Source of the DNA: Sipunculus nudus
Lineage: Eukaryota > Annelida > Sipuncula > Golfingiida > Sipunculidae
DNA length: 64,000 bases
Assembly: GCA_026874595.1 (NCBI GenBank)
Contig: CM049306.1
Span: 56,043,519-56,107,518, forward strand
Direction: 5' to 3'
Below the pieces are notes generated by a model. It worked only from the letters and a program-made list of their open reading frames with translations, searched no databases and was not told the origin of the DNA. Both the position numbers and the translations under genes were made by a program. Shown one piece after another: positions 11,363 through 24,559 of the stretch (within the stretch, counting starts at the first letter, position 1; every line of letters begins with the position of its first letter).

Positions 11363-13295
11363 ACTGTGCACATTATTTTTCTATGTGATTGTATTGACCT
11401 GTTGCTATACACAAAGAAATTAAGCAAAAATCACACAGAATGATGTGTACATTAAAAGTTATTTATTCTCATATCGTCACTGATGAAGAAAACCTTTAAA
11501 TGAGGTATGGTACAGTGTCATACGTAACATGGTTTCAAAGAACATTGAGGACAAAAGGTGGACCAACATCCTTTTATAAGTATAAAATACGCCGTTCAGC
11601 TTAACCACAAAGGTTTACCTGCTTCTGCTTATATTTAGCCCGCTTTATTTTGTGCTTTAATTGCCTCCACTTTTTCTGAGGTACCTTGAGATTTTTCTGC
11701 ATTTTAAGGTCATTAGCCTAAGAGCAAGACATGGCCAGGTGTCCGATGTAGGTTTTGTGCAATTCGCGCTCACAGGTCCACTGTAATCATCACTGATCCA
11801 AATTTCCATTATACTGCCTCTTATAGAGTTTTACTCTCTCAAAAGGAAGCTAAAGTTTTAATTCAAGCACTAGAGAAAGACCACATAACCCCGCTTTCAA
11901 TGCAAGTCCTTCTCAGTTGGGTCAACGGTGGTAGCTGAGACCAGTCATACGACCACCGTTTGACAGACTTTTCTATGGGTTAACAGATATGCTGATTTCT
12001 ATACATTCTGAAGTATCTTTCCAAGATAACCATGGTTTTATTAGTTCGGCAAATCTATGGATTATTTGGGGGAGAATATTGTTAAAAAAAGAAAGCCCCT
12101 TAACCTATAAAAATGGAGGGAGGGGTGCATTCATATATCTCATTTAATGTCATCACTCTAGCAATGGTGGTGTCGTTCCCATGTTGTATATCCGGAAAAA
12201 AATTCGAACTCAAAATTCATACACCCTATATATGCCCAACGTCTTTTTTTTTGGATGGGGTTTTCCTGGAGAATTCTAGCACAAGTGAGAGAACCAAATG
12301 AAAAAGTCCCAACGAAATGCTCTGGATTAAAATATGCGTCATTCAACACCTACCAGCTTTTGCAAAACTATTAAACTTACATAACCGTGGATTTTCCACG
12401 GGTTCATCTAGTTCTACTCAACGCAAACCTCCGCCATTCACTTATTCGGTCCACATTCCCAGGTTCATTCGTGACAGTAGATTTCTGACAATTCCTTGAT
12501 GACGTTCCTGGACCCGGATCCTGTGTCGCATCTACACCAAAATCTAATTTGAAAAAAAAGTCATCGGTCCATTCCCGAAGTGGCCTGGACATTTCATGAG
12601 ATTCCGTTCATGATTGCGCGAGTTAAATTGTGAACAACACAAACCCAAACACGCACACCTAAACACACGAACGGGGATGAACGCATACCCTCCCGGATGA
12701 GGCAATTTTACATGCTGAGACGCATTGAAAAATGCGGACGCAGATATGGAAGGAACTGATCCATAATGTCCCCTGCGAGCGATACGCGGTGGATGAAATC
12801 AAATGTGACATACATGGCTTTAAAAGGGAGGAAACTATGTTAATACAACCATGCCTGTGTCAGTTACAATTTATTTAAGTTACTTGTTTCATGTCGCTTT
12901 TAAGTATAATGAATATGCTTCCCAAGAGCATTAAGAGGCATTCACAGCACAGCAATAACTGTCACAACACATTGTTCAGTCACTTTGAAGTATATCAAAT
13001 TTAAGTTGTTACGTATAGTGGCGATGGTCCTCTAATCGCTCTCTGTGGAATTGTGAGACTGAGAGAGGGAACAGCTAACGTGTTATCACGCGAGACATCG
13101 ATCACTCCCACGTGATCACAAGCTCGACCTGCTTAAAAATGTGAAAGTGTATGATCTGTTTTATGTCTCTCCAGAGAATGACATTTCATGCCTAATATGT
13201 GTCCGAGAAATGGGACAGAAACTGAATTATCTTATTCGCATTTTGCACCACTGGTGCGTTTATCCGTGGAGACCGAAGAGATATTATTAATGACA
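11363..13295. other. Non-coding, nothing recognised
   Basis: Only short frames without recognised domains. It is a candidate intron if exon A or B is real. Confidence 0.4.
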
Positions 13296-13297
13296 GG

Positions 13298-13298
<1 letters not shown>

Positions 13299-13342
<44 letters not shown>
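13299..13342. repeat. (AT)n-(AG)n compound microsatellite
   Basis: About 22 bp of alternating AT passes directly into about 22 bp of AG. Confidence 0.95.
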
Positions 13343-13563
13343 CCTCAATACAAGGAAAAATTAATGGGTCCGAGACGCTGGTGCCAAACATTTTTTAAGA
13401 GTCTATGAACTTTTGTAGCATGTAGCATCCTTGTTTTCTATATAACAGCATTGTTCTGTCATTACATAGTTATATATCATATATATTTATTATCTGAATA
13501 GATGGATATGTAAGGGTCAGCTAAGTATTGTCATAATTTTTTATTTATTTTTGGGGGGGGGGG

Positions 13564-13634
13564 TATGGAACGCGAATATACAGAAAATTCGGTTCACTGC
13601 CGAAGCCGACTTTTCTGTGTATTCTGGTTCCATC
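13564..13634. other. Near-perfect hairpin, precursor-microRNA-like
   Basis: The arms at 13564-13587 and 13611-13634 are inverted copies of each other over 24 bases with about four mismatches. The loop of about 23 bases holds a second short stem (TTCGG / CCGAA). The flanks are a G run (13553-13563) and a C run (13666-13676), which could extend the pairing. Size and loop would suit a pre-microRNA on either strand, or a small foldback element. Confidence 0.35.
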
Positions 13635-13665
13635 TCTATATACAATGAACCAGCATTCATACATT

Positions 13666-13725
13666 CCCCCCCCCCCGCCTCTCTCTCTTTCTCTCTCTCT
13701 CTTTCTCTATCTCTCCCTCTCCCTT

Positions 13726-13790
<65 letters not shown>
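13666..13790. repeat. Poly-C, (CT)n and (AT)n compound tract
   Basis: Eleven C, then a CT-rich stretch, then about 65 bp of mostly AT dinucleotides. Confidence 0.95.
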
Positions 13791-13792
<2 letters not shown>

Positions 13793-13799
13793 AAGCGAT

Positions 13800-14570
13800 A
13801 CTATTTTTTATTGATACAGTATAATTTTCATATAAGCCCACTGGTACAAGGGCTTGAAGTATCAAGACGTTATCCCTTATAGCAAAACAACTCATTTAAA
13901 GACAACCGAGGTAACAATACTCAATATATCCTTTATAAACTATTTGATCTGCAGTAACTATATTTGTAAGAAAAAATAGATAAATAAGTACCAATTGTGA
14001 TCACAATTAGATATTTCATTTTCCTAATCAACTAATTAATTTGGAATGATTATTGCCAACATTTTGATAATACATTACTAAGTACATATACATGTATTAT
14101 ACCAATAATGCCAATGATAACAAGAAGCAATAATATACGAAAAATATACCAGGATTACATAGTGTCATATGGAAACCATTGACGGGGTGACATAGGAGAT
14201 CAATTGATCATACTTAAACAGCAAAAGCCATATCCGTTTAATCATGTGGTATGTGATATTTTTTTACCATTCCCCTGAAAAGCCTAATTCGTGACAAAAC
14301 GTCAGACAAAAGGGTCACCGAGAAGAGGACAAAAAACAATTTAACTATAGGTAATTCCGCACGAAGGGGAGCTGTTAGTGATGCATCCACACGTTGAGCT
14401 TTGGGACTAAACGGAATGAAGATTTCTAATAACTATCGATATATACATGTAAATACAGTCGGTCCCGTTTAATTGAATATGCTTTTATGAATACATATGT
14501 ATTGTTTTAGGTCCTTTGCTTGTTGATTGCATTGAGGACGGACGGTATCCATGCGAGAAGAGTGATGTGT
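13800..14570. other. AT-rich non-coding, with a 16-bp palindrome
   Basis: No gene recognised. A perfect palindrome, AATTGTGATCACAATT, lies at 13993-14008 and could be a dimer-binding site or chance. Confidence 0.4.
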
Positions 14571-14574
14571 TTGT

Positions 14575-14809
14575 ACGATTGTTAAAATTGTCAAATGATT
14601 AGGGGAAATCATGATAATAACATATTTATTTTACCAAACAAGTAAAAGCAGCTCATAACAAAGGAAAGATTATCAAAAATGTTTGATTTTATATACTTGA
14701 AAGAAATGTCCGAGCGGGTGGAGCTCAAAATCGGTAATTTTTTTTATGCGATGGTTAAACATTGACGCTGGTAGTGCCTGAAAACCATACCTTTTATTTA
14801 TTTTGGCCT
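14575..14809 (-). mobile_element. MITE-like element, copy 1 (one terminus visible)
   Basis: The right end reads AAAACCATACCTTTTATTTA and ends in GGCC, which matches the terminal repeat of the copy at 26708-26998. Inside, the reverse complement shares GCGTCAATGTT, TTTTGAGCTCCA and GACATTTCT blocks with the copy at 19051-19366, in the same order. The left terminus was not found. No coding capacity. Confidence 0.6.
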
Positions 14810-14859
14810 TATTATTAAACCTTCTGATTTCAATCAGGGGAAATCCAGAAATGAAAACC

Positions 14860-15006
14860 TGTCGTTAAGACCTTATGTATATAGAGCGAATATCTTGGGT
14901 ATACTGCAGCGAAAATTCACCAGGCACTGAGGCTCAGGAGGGATTCTAACCGGGATCCCTCAGCTCCGTAGTCCAACGCGTAAACACTAACCTACGTATT
15001 AAACCC
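14860..15006 (-). mobile_element. tRNA-derived SINE (type 2), partial
   Basis: The minus strand shows a tRNA-like head with GTTAGTGTTTACGCGTTGG (A-box-like) and CCCGGTTAGAATCCC (B-box-like) in about 15000-14940. The following part contains a GCAGTATACCC block and a GTCGTTAAGACC-like phrase. It is probably a decayed SINE. Confidence 0.45.
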
Positions 15007-15206
15007 CTTTTTTCAAATAGGCGATTATAATTTGGAGTTTTATTGTATATTACAGACATATCATTTAGGTCATAAAGGAAAAATATAATTCAAAGCAATT
15101 AGAAAAAGAGAGATTATATGGTAGGCAGAGGACTGGCCCAAATTAAATACCACTGCCATCCTTCCACCCAGACCCAAAATCCACCAGCTCGAAGAAGGGG
15201 TCAAAG

Positions 15207-15259
15207 TAACGCCTTTCCGCTTGTCCGAGACAGGTAAACACGTGCACGGAAAGGCGTTA
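15207..15259. other. Perfect 13-bp inverted repeat
   Basis: TAACGCCTTTCCG (15207-15219) and its exact complement CGGAAAGGCGTTA (15247-15259) are separated by 27 bases. RNA or single-stranded DNA could fold into a strong hairpin. There is no poly-T or other evidence of function. Confidence 0.7.
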
Positions 15260-16420
15260 TTCATTTTCCACCAATCCGTTGGAAAGGTGAACACAGACGT
15301 TTTCCATATCAGTAGCTGATAAGTATTAACAAACATGACACAAAAGTGAAAAATGTTTACAGGTGGTTCTCCACCGACTCCATATATTTCCCTATAATTT
15401 CTTATACTTTCCAGCATTTAGACCATCATCTCCTATATTTTCCCTAGTTCTTTTACTGCACAATCGTGTTTCTGATATAACAGTGCCACCCTTGAAAACA
15501 TTGTTCTTTTTACATGCAAGTGTGCACGTAGGATGGCATGTAAGATGCAGAACTGGGTTTACACTATAGCGAAATGTGACTGAAAGCATGTTATGGTGGC
15601 AGGATGCATCGTTTGCGGAAAGCGATTTTATTTTGCTGAAGCCAAACCGGTTTTTAATGCATTTCCGTTGTAAAAGGTGAAAATTTTAAAGTATTACCGT
15701 CCCTGGGAAGAGTTGTTTATTTCATATATGTCTGCCGAGGAATACATGATGGTGTAATTAAACGCCCCTCCCGCGAACATGATGCTTCAGATATCCGAGT
15801 TTTGAACGAATTTCAAGGATACACATAATTTATATGTAAACGGAGATTGATTTATCAAATGTTTGCTCGTAAAACAGCCAACAATGTTCTTTAAAAATAC
15901 AACTCCGGCCTTAATACTTCATTTATTTTCACCTAGATGATCTATATTTTTATATCATATAATTCTAAGACAGTAAAAAATATTTAAAAGGATGATTAGT
16001 CATTTTTGAAATACAAAGCAATATAGACATCAGTCCTATTTCAATTATCGCTTTCATATGTAGAATAAATGACATATTATAGTAAATGATGAATGCCAAC
16101 ATTTAGCTTGGTGCAGTTATTATATACGGTAGAAAAAGCATTTTACAAATACCTAATTAAAATAGCAAAAAAAAAAAGACCAGTTTCACCAATGATACCA
16201 AGATTTATGTTACGAATACAAAAAAAATATTACGTACATTTCCAATAACACAAAGTTTATACCAATTATGCCAATAATATATTCTAGTTTATGGTCCACA
16301 TGCATTTATCAGTCTCACCCGTCACGGCACAAGGGGATTTACATGAAGGAAACAGAATTTTGAATCAAACAGGGATTATCTCAAAGGAACTGTAAGCTCA
16401 GACAAGGAACCGCCAGGGAT
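15260..16420. other. Non-coding, nothing recognised
   Basis: AT-rich, no supported gene. Confidence 0.4.
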
Positions 16421-16424
16421 AATA

Positions 16425-17360
16425 CTGACATTTGATTTTGACGCTTGTACATGAATATTTGATCTGGTTGTGACACGCGCTGACATATATACAGTTTGAT
16501 CTGTCTGGGTTGCACTCGCTAACACAAACATTTTGATCTGTTTGGGACACACGCTGAAAAATACTAGTAAATATTTGATCTGGTTTGTCACACGCACTGA
16601 CACATAAATATTTTGATTAAGTTAGGACAAAAGCGCTGACACGTTTGATTTTGTTTGGACGCACGCGCTGACACATAAATATTTTGATTTGGTTGGGACG
16701 CGCTGACACAAGTATTTTTATTTGGCTTTGACGCACACGCTGACACATAAATATTATGATTTCGTTAGGACACACGCCCTGCTATATATATATTTGATCT
16801 GGCTGGGACGCACGCGCTGACATAACCTTTTTTTTATCTAGATGGGACGCACGCGCTGACACAAAAATATTTGACCTGGTTGTGACACACCCCCTGACAC
16901 AAATATTTTGATTTTGGGTGGGACACACGCGCTTACACAAAGATATTTGATTTGGTTAGGACACACGCGCTGACACAAAAATTTTAATTTGGTTTTGACG
17001 CAATCACTGTCACATAAATATTCTGATTTCATTAGGACAGGCGCTGCTATATAAATATTTTATCTGGTTGTAACAAACGGGCTGCTATATAAATATTTGC
17101 TCTGGTTGGGGCGCACGCGCCGACACATAACTAATTTGATTTGGTTGCGACACACGCACTGCGGATAAATATTTAGATTTTGTTGGGACACATGCACACG
17201 GGGACACATAACTAATTGAGGTGATAGGGACACACGCCCTGACACATAAATATTTTGATCTGTTTGGTACACAAATTGCAAGTTGAAACATAAATCTTTG
17301 ATTTGGTCGGGACAGACGCGCTACCACATAAATACTCAGATTTTGTTGTGACGCACGCGA
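16425..17360. repeat. Minisatellite, about 40-bp unit
   Basis: About 23 diverged units share GACACACGCGCTGACACATA and ATATTTTGATTTGGTTGGGA (one unit in two overlapping halves). Units vary by substitutions and small indels. Open frames across it shift and encode repetitive Cys/Val/Ser-rich nonsense, so I do not call a gene. Confidence 0.9.
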
Positions 17361-17570
17361 TTCTTTCAGAGAGGAGAACGAGGGGCGACATGTTTCTGGA
17401 CGACTTTATCTCATAATTCTTTCATAATTGTCCCACTACTCGGGATATAAACGTCCAGGTTCTGTTCAGTCAATTAAAATAACAGGCAGACCAGACAAAG
17501 AAAAACTCCATGACAGTCGCAAGATAACAAAAAAATAAATAAATAAATAAATTAGTTACTTACAGATCTC

Positions 17571-17585
17571 GGGGGGGGGGGGGGG
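17571..17585. repeat. Poly-G run
   Basis: Fifteen consecutive G, next to an (AAAT)n-like tract at 17532-17552. Confidence 0.95.
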
Positions 17586-17843
17586 ATGCCGTCAACACAA
17601 ATAAAGCAGCAATCATAATGGTTCACAGAGTCCAATAATCCTCATAACACTAATCCTAACACAGACACAGTTCCAAATGTTCCAGGTCACATGACCGCTC
17701 GTTCTTACGTGACGTCTGGTGGTCTCTTGCGTAATCCATGTGTTCACGTGCACAGTCGAATCTCAACGTTATACAGATAGTGACAACACACAACTTTTTC
17801 TAACTGCGGTATAACTGTTAATCATCCGTAAAACACAACTAAA

Positions 17844-18419
17844 GTGCCGCACACCGAGTGTTCCTGTGGAACCCTGAATCGACGGCTCTCTCAGTTGCAC
17901 TGTACTGTAGCCCTCCAGTTCCCGGATACCGAACAACCGCACTCTCTAGTGAAATTCAGCACCATCATAGTTTCGGGTCAAGACAAAGTCCCTTTGTTTG
18001 TTCCTTGGAACGCGCACCATCACAAGAAAGCCTGTACTTCGGCAAACAATATCACTGTCTCTGATGAACTTTACAGATTCAGTATCAACAAGGTGGCCCC
18101 CCTCAGACCAGCCGGTTGGACTGCTGAAACAAGCTCAGGTGACGCTACACTCACGAAGCGCTCTGACTCTTCTCAAGATAGCTGGGATTCACGCATTATA
18201 AGGACTCCTGACGTCATAACTCCCGCTAGACTTCTCCGCAAATCAATACTTCCTTCCATGATGTCCGTTGTCAACACACATCAACCTAACATCGACACGC
18301 CCCCAGGAAGGTTTCGTGGGAAAACAATCCTGAGAAAATTCGCAGGCAAGACGTCGCCTTTTAGACAAAGATCCTATGGAGACCATCATAAGAGATCGGT
18401 TCTCACGAGTCTTTGCTAA
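17844..18419 (+). other. Long open frame without ATG start, unknown
   Basis: A 191-codon frame opens with GTG. The first ATGs are at residues 139-140 (MM). It is rich in Ser, Thr, Pro and His and has no recognisable domain, signal peptide or membrane segment. The sequence is GC-richer than its neighbours. It could be a real exon, or unrecognised repeat DNA read in a chance frame. I do not assign a function. Confidence 0.15.
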
Positions 18420-19050
18420 ATAGAAATGAACATCAAAGGATGCAGGTGCAATAACGTATACTGATTCATCGGCTTCGATATTAACAATAAAAGAACCACG
18501 TGTTCTTCCTAACAGGGTTTCACATGCTAATGGATAAACACAATACTACAAAGAATTAATAAAACTTGCAAAACAATTATCTTGTCATACTCCCTATACC
18601 TTAATACATAAGGTAACAGTCCTCTGGTGACAGTAATATTTAGTGGTTACAGCCGTAATGGGTGCTTTCCTGAAATGACAATATTCACAATAAAAGAGTA
18701 AGCACATAGAATATTATTAGCTTTGCCCTGTTTTCCAATCCTCATTGCTTTGCTTTGCAATGAAAATAATGCAAGTGTAAAAGCGCTTCAGCCAATCACA
18801 TACGTACAAAAACGAACACTCAGTGTCAGTAGTCGCCGACAGATGTCGCTATTGATAGGGAAAGGTCTGGTCCTCCAATATTACGTTTTCCCGTGGAAGA
18901 AAGATGAAATATTCATGATGGGTAACAAATCGTGTTAAACGCAGCAGTCTGCCTTAATTTTCCATAGTCTGAGCTAGTAATTCCATGCTCCTTTGATATT
19001 TTCACCTTTCATTATTATAAAGACCATTTTATAGAAAAAAATTCAAGATA
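18420..19050. other. Non-coding, nothing recognised
   Basis: Non-coding AT-rich DNA; no structure beyond short frames. Confidence 0.4.
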
Positions 19051-19366
19051 AGCCCACAAAAAATACAGGTATGGTTCCCACGAACCGCGCGCGTCAATGT
19101 TATCCCTCGGCATAATTTTTTATTTGATTTTCAATAGAAACTTACCAATTTTGAGCTCCAGCCGACATTTCTATCAAGAACAATAAATAATACCATTTTG
19201 ATAAGACTTCTTTTGTTAAGTAGTGCTTAAAATTGCTAAGCAAAACAGTTCTGTTAATATCATACTATTCCCTGATCATATAATATTTTTATCAAAACAT
19301 AAAAAAGGTAAATAAAAATCTGATTTCTGAAAAAAAAGTGCCGAGTACCAAACCTTTTTTAGGCCT
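19051..19366 (+). mobile_element. MITE-like element, copy 2 (both termini)
   Basis: The left end AGCCCACAAAAAATACAGGT continues into ATGGTT. The right end ACCAAACCTTTTTTAGGCCT is its degenerate complement. The interior (about 19090-19180) is homologous to the reverse complement of copy 1, and the right third to the left third of copy 3. Length about 316 bp, no coding capacity. Confidence 0.65.
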
Positions 19367-22300
19367 AATTGATAATACTACGCGTTATGCGTGGAGATGT
19401 GTTGAATGGACGGACTGGACAGACTAGATCCCAGGAGTGCTTTTTGTTTCTTTGCAGTTTTTCAGGCCGGTTGTCATTTTCTACATCCACACACGAGAAT
19501 ATAGGTGTTTGGCGGTACCGCTGTCGCTGGCACTATCGGCAGACTTGATGCAGTTGCGCAGAGCTGATAAGCCCGGCAAGCAGTGTGTTACAGTATTAAT
19601 GCAGACGTCTGGTGAACACTAAGCTGATAACAGTGGTATTTCCTTCAGGAAAAGTCCTCATATAATTTATTTATGACGTTTGGAAATGGCTGAGTGTCTA
19701 GCAGCATTTCTTTTTCGCCTCCGGAGACAGTTTACAACTCAACTCCTTCCCATACTGCATCCCCTGTTCATTTAAAGATTTAGCTTGAAACCTCTATACA
19801 AAATGTACATTTGTATTATAGAGTGAGTCTCCACGTAATATACAATAAAAAAAAACATAAATTACTTTTAAATTCTACATTTCTACATTTCCTATTCTTT
19901 GCAACATTACAGGCCAATTTACGGCAGTATAGATCATTGATCACATACACCCAGCGGCAAATTATATAACTAATTTCATGGTTCTTTGACCGTCAGGAAG
20001 GGAGATAGCCAAGAATACAGAACATAAGTTGGTCTGTCGAGGCATTAGATTACGTTTTGTTTTATTTTTTTTATTTCAGTGGTAAATATAATAATGCTGA
20101 CGGTCTGGCAGAAATTATCTAAAACATAAGAGGAGCATTTTATGGTAAAAAGTATCTAGTCCATATTAAAAATAATACCTTTATAAAAAGCTTTTCTAAA
20201 CTTTATTGTAAACAACAGGTGGAACGGGCTGGTGAAACCGAGTCGGCCATGATATTTTCTATCAGGATAATTCAAAGGTTTATCAGAGCGGGTCTGTTCT
20301 TCATCACTCAGTATGTTTGCCTCCTGTTTGACGCGTTGCAGGCCAAAATGTTAACTCTTATCACGTGACCTATTTCCGCTACAAATACAGTCACCTGTCA
20401 GATGACACGTAGATAATATGCATTACACGACGAAAGAAATTGTACTAGATCTCTGACCCCGCGTTTAAATTCATGATTGTAAAAGAGCACGTTAAGTCTG
20501 TCACCTACATTCTATGGGTAACGTGATTATTACATGTTCAGTTGTAACAGGTCCCTCTGGATTTAAAAAGTATGCACAGGGCTATGAATAATCCAGAAGT
20601 CATAATCTGTTTTAAAACATGAAAAGCCATATTGACATTCTATCAGGGACCTTGAACTCAGAAAACCAATGCCATAGTTCACTCTGCCTTAAAATTTCTG
20701 AAATTTGAGGAAATTTGCGAAAATTTTTTCCCTCCTATATAGAAGAGATAATTAGATTTCGTAGTTGACGCAAACCGAAAATTAGTCATAATATAGCCTC
20801 CCTTTTCGGTTGGGGAGGTCTCTTGACACATTTGTGTAATACTTGTATAAGAGCTATACCAGACCTTTACTCATAGGTTTTTATCGAATGTTTGATAGAG
20901 GTTGGTCAGATTGAAATACAATGATCATGTTTTTTATATTGTTAGCATTTTCATTGTTTCGCGCTGTTGGTGGTACGAGCTCTCCCAATACTAAGTATGA
21001 TTATCTGCTACACTTAAAACATCGCGGTGGGTTTCCATCTTATCACGCCCACACTTAACTTCAGCGCCGTATATGGCTCAAGAGGAAAACACTTGAAACG
21101 TCCACAAGCTCCACTTACAACATACTATTGCATATAGTCCGGGCAGTGTCATCTAATGCACACGCATACAAGACTCGGAGTCATCACGAAAAACGGACCA
21201 AGCACACCCCGACGATATTTTACTTTCGGAGATAATCAGATCATTAAATTGGTGTTTGAACTGGAAGAAATCCAGATACTGATCTCCAGTAGTGATCTGT
21301 GCGGACAGTACTGCAGTGACGTCACAGCAAACTAGGTATGTATCGTATGCAGTACCATATTGTGTAAAATTACATCTACATTCCTATCAGTCTATAGTAA
21401 CTGCGAGTCTATTTTAATTGTAGTGGATTACCCAAGATATATCAGCCATACTTTCCACCCTGTGAACCGTGGTACCAACTATTCACATATAATTAAGTCC
21501 TACGTAATATTTAGCACACGACACGCTATTTATGTGACCAATTTCCGGTATTGCTTGAATTGCCAGTAAACTGACGTTTTGCAAATCCCTGCATGTAGCA
21601 TTTAATGCCAAGTCCATTTTACTAAATCAGAAGTGTCACGCGTGCAAAGAGTTCTTAAGCTAATTACACTGCTGCATGTGTTATGTTATGATGTCCTACT
21701 TGATCATCGTCGGTCTAAACCTCAAGCAGCACTACCAGAAATGGAAATATGATTTATTAGGGTTTTTACCGTAATGGTAAGATTTATTTGGTTGTTGTTA
21801 TATTTGCAACGCTGTGAAACCGGTATTACACCGCAAAATATATCCAGCGATTCTGCAATAAATACAATACATTTAACAATACCTCACTTTGTTCCGGGTG
21901 GTTGATTTCCGACGTCAATAATGGTTTCGGTTTAAAAAGGCATTGCCTGCAGGGAATTATCATCAGGTATACCTAGATGTCGCCTAGGTGCACACAATCC
22001 TGTGAATTTGGTAAAACACCACACACCTCCGTAATAAGTGTCTTTTTTTCTCAGACACTTATTTTGACGTGTTATCTCTCTCATTTTGTGGTGAGGAATC
22101 TGAAATTTAAGTGTGTAACACGGACATGTATTTTACTGTTTCTTATTGAATTAACTTGGATTATGAAACCACCAAGATAAAGTATATTCGATATTCAATC
22201 ATAAACTACTCACTACAATACGTTTCACATTGTAACATCGTCAAATGAATAGTCTTTTAGGTCAGTTTAAGCCAGCCGACACTTTGCAAACCCAGTCCAG

Positions 22301-22400
22301 CCACGAAACTCGGCTTACTCCCGAAAGTCCAAGCAAGCCGCATTTGTGTGGCTAACACGTCTCTGGACTCTAGTTCGGTTGCATTGTGGTTATGTGAAAT
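19367..22400. other. Non-coding region with one donor-ended candidate exon
   Basis: No coding region recognised. At 21095-21335 an A/C-rich, ATG-poor stretch ends in a good donor, AACTAG|GTATGT (GT at 21336-21337). A CRE-like TGACGTCA lies at 21317-21324. A non-coding exon is possible but weak. Confidence 0.25.
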
Positions 22401-22413
22401 GTTTAACTTGTGT

Positions 22414-22443
22414 GGGGGGGGGGGATGGGGGGGGGGGGGGGGG
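22414..22443. repeat. Two poly-G runs
   Basis: Eleven G, AT, then 17 G. Confidence 0.95.
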
Positions 22444-23060
22444 CTAGAGTTGTACTGCGCGGCTTACGGCCGAATATTTTATCATTTTTTTTGTGTATGG
22501 TTGTAGTGTGTGTTTTGGTCAGATATCGTACGTTTCGCTCAAAAATTGTTGGCGTTCACTGTCACTTATGTACCGCAGGCACAAAGGCACACATATCACA
22601 CCGACACTATATAACACACAGAGAGCCACGTGGGTCGCAGTATTGTTTTGTATGGACTTTGTACTGCACCGGATGACTCAGGTATATCAATGTCCCACCG
22701 AAAGAGGAAGTACCTTTAACGATGCTTCAAAGTTCGGATCGTGATCTGATAAAACAATGTACATTAATGACCATGCACCATGGCACTGTCATCGGGTGAC
22801 GTTAAACTCTGAATGTCAGAAATGAATCAACCACACATATAAATCACCCCTGTATAATTTTATGTTCTGTTCTTTGCATGTGCTCGTATCCAGTTACTGA
22901 TTTCATCGTCGTTGCAGGAAACGACCACAGATCGGGGGAATGTCGGTACCTTTTTTATTTCTGCGTTTTGTAGACTCGGGTTGTTTTAATATGGGATATG
23001 AATCGATACGTTACGTCGATACGTTTCAGGATTGTCGGCGTTGTATGGGGGAGGCGTATT
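22444..23060. other. Non-coding, nothing recognised
   Basis: Short overlapping frames only, without domains. Confidence 0.35.
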
Positions 23061-23062
23061 TA

Positions 23063-23078
23063 CACACACGCACATACA

Positions 23079-23143
<65 letters not shown>

Positions 23144-23229
23144 CATATTGGTTTTTGGGATGACTCCTTCAACAGGTTAGCGCTGATCAAGTTAAAAGGT
23201 CGCAAGAGAGGTTCCATGTGTTAGGAAAG

Positions 23230-23265
<36 letters not shown>

Positions 23266-23300
23266 TATATATATACATATATATATATACATATATATAA
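23063..23300. repeat. (ACAT)n and (AT)n microsatellites
   Basis: ACAC/ACAT repeats (about 23063-23108), then (AT)n to about 23139, a 90-bp gap, and a second AT-rich tract at 23232-23300 with interruptions. Confidence 0.9.
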
Positions 23301-24555
23301 ATTCTCATATATTAACTAACAAACACATAAAAGGTCAGTGCCTTCATTCAGAAAAAAAGTGATGTACTGGGTGATAAGAAGCATAACATCAATACGTGTC
23401 GGTTATAGCTCTGCTGTATTAATAGAAGGAAAGTTGCCCAGTACTATTTTCAAAACGTTCCAGCATAACATTATGATTGCGGTACGAGATATACATATTG
23501 TCATCGAGAGACAGATACCCAGACCTCGTCGCAATATCACCGTTTAATTCTATCCTTGAGTTTTCTATTTTGAAAAATTTTACTTCATTCCTTACATTCT
23601 TCATCGGTGTCCGAAGGTGATGCGTAGCTTACTTATAAAACATTAACGAAGCTCTATAGAGAACAAACAATATAGAAAATATCCTTTACTCTAGGATCCA
23701 CGATGTAAGTTGCAACAATTCCACAAGGTATACTCATCAATCAAGAAGTAATGAATATGTTATTTGTTATATGATCTTTATCTTTGCCAAAATTTGGTAA
23801 AAGTTTATGCTTTCACCTCAAAGGTTATACGTCCGTGACCTCTATTTTATAAATGTCAGTGACGTCAGAGAGTGAAATATAAAGTAAACCAAGGCAGTGA
23901 AGGGCCGGGAAAGTAGATCAGAGCTAATAGCTATTAATCCCTCAGTTGCGGTCGTCGGCGAGACGATCGCTGATCTTTCGAACATGTAATACATACATCG
24001 AAGATATTTTTCAGCATACGAATGTGTACAAGACAATTGAAATCATATCTAACGCCTCTGTAAATGGTGACTTTTAAACTGGTGTGGAAGAGAGAATTAG
24101 TTTCCCTACTTGAACAATCAGTATCATTTTAGATCTGATTTTTCCTGAACAGGGGGCGAAGAGCCACAGCTAATTCAAGCCGTTTTTCACACGATCAACG
24201 CGTCGACTACCGAGTTCTGAAAACAACATTAAACTTTTAGCATTTAGCTAGGCCACCTAAAGTATTTACCCTGCACAAAAAAAGCCTTCCAGTCAATACG
24301 TACCTTGGAGTGCTCGATCCTTTTTTTTGTGTACACACGGTTTTCAGTGTATCGCGGGTAACAGGTACAAGTCAATATTCTTCTTGTTGTGTATGCTTTG
24401 CTATTAAGTGCATGTGACACGCTTTTTTAATCGAGTGCCCACACTTTTTGGTGTGTGTGTGGGGGGGGGGGGGGTAGTCGTCTCCATTTTTTAATGCTTA
24501 AGTATATTAAGTATATCTGCAGAATTCCATTCTGGTTTTTTGACGTGACAGGGGC
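23301..24555. other. Non-coding, nothing recognised
   Basis: No recognisable gene. A poly-G run of 14 lies at 24461-24474 after a (GT)n stretch. Confidence 0.35.
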
Positions 24556-24559
24556 TGAC

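Noticed and set aside
13551-13814. 87-codon frame
   Set aside because: Encoded by CT and AT simple repeats and the hairpin region.
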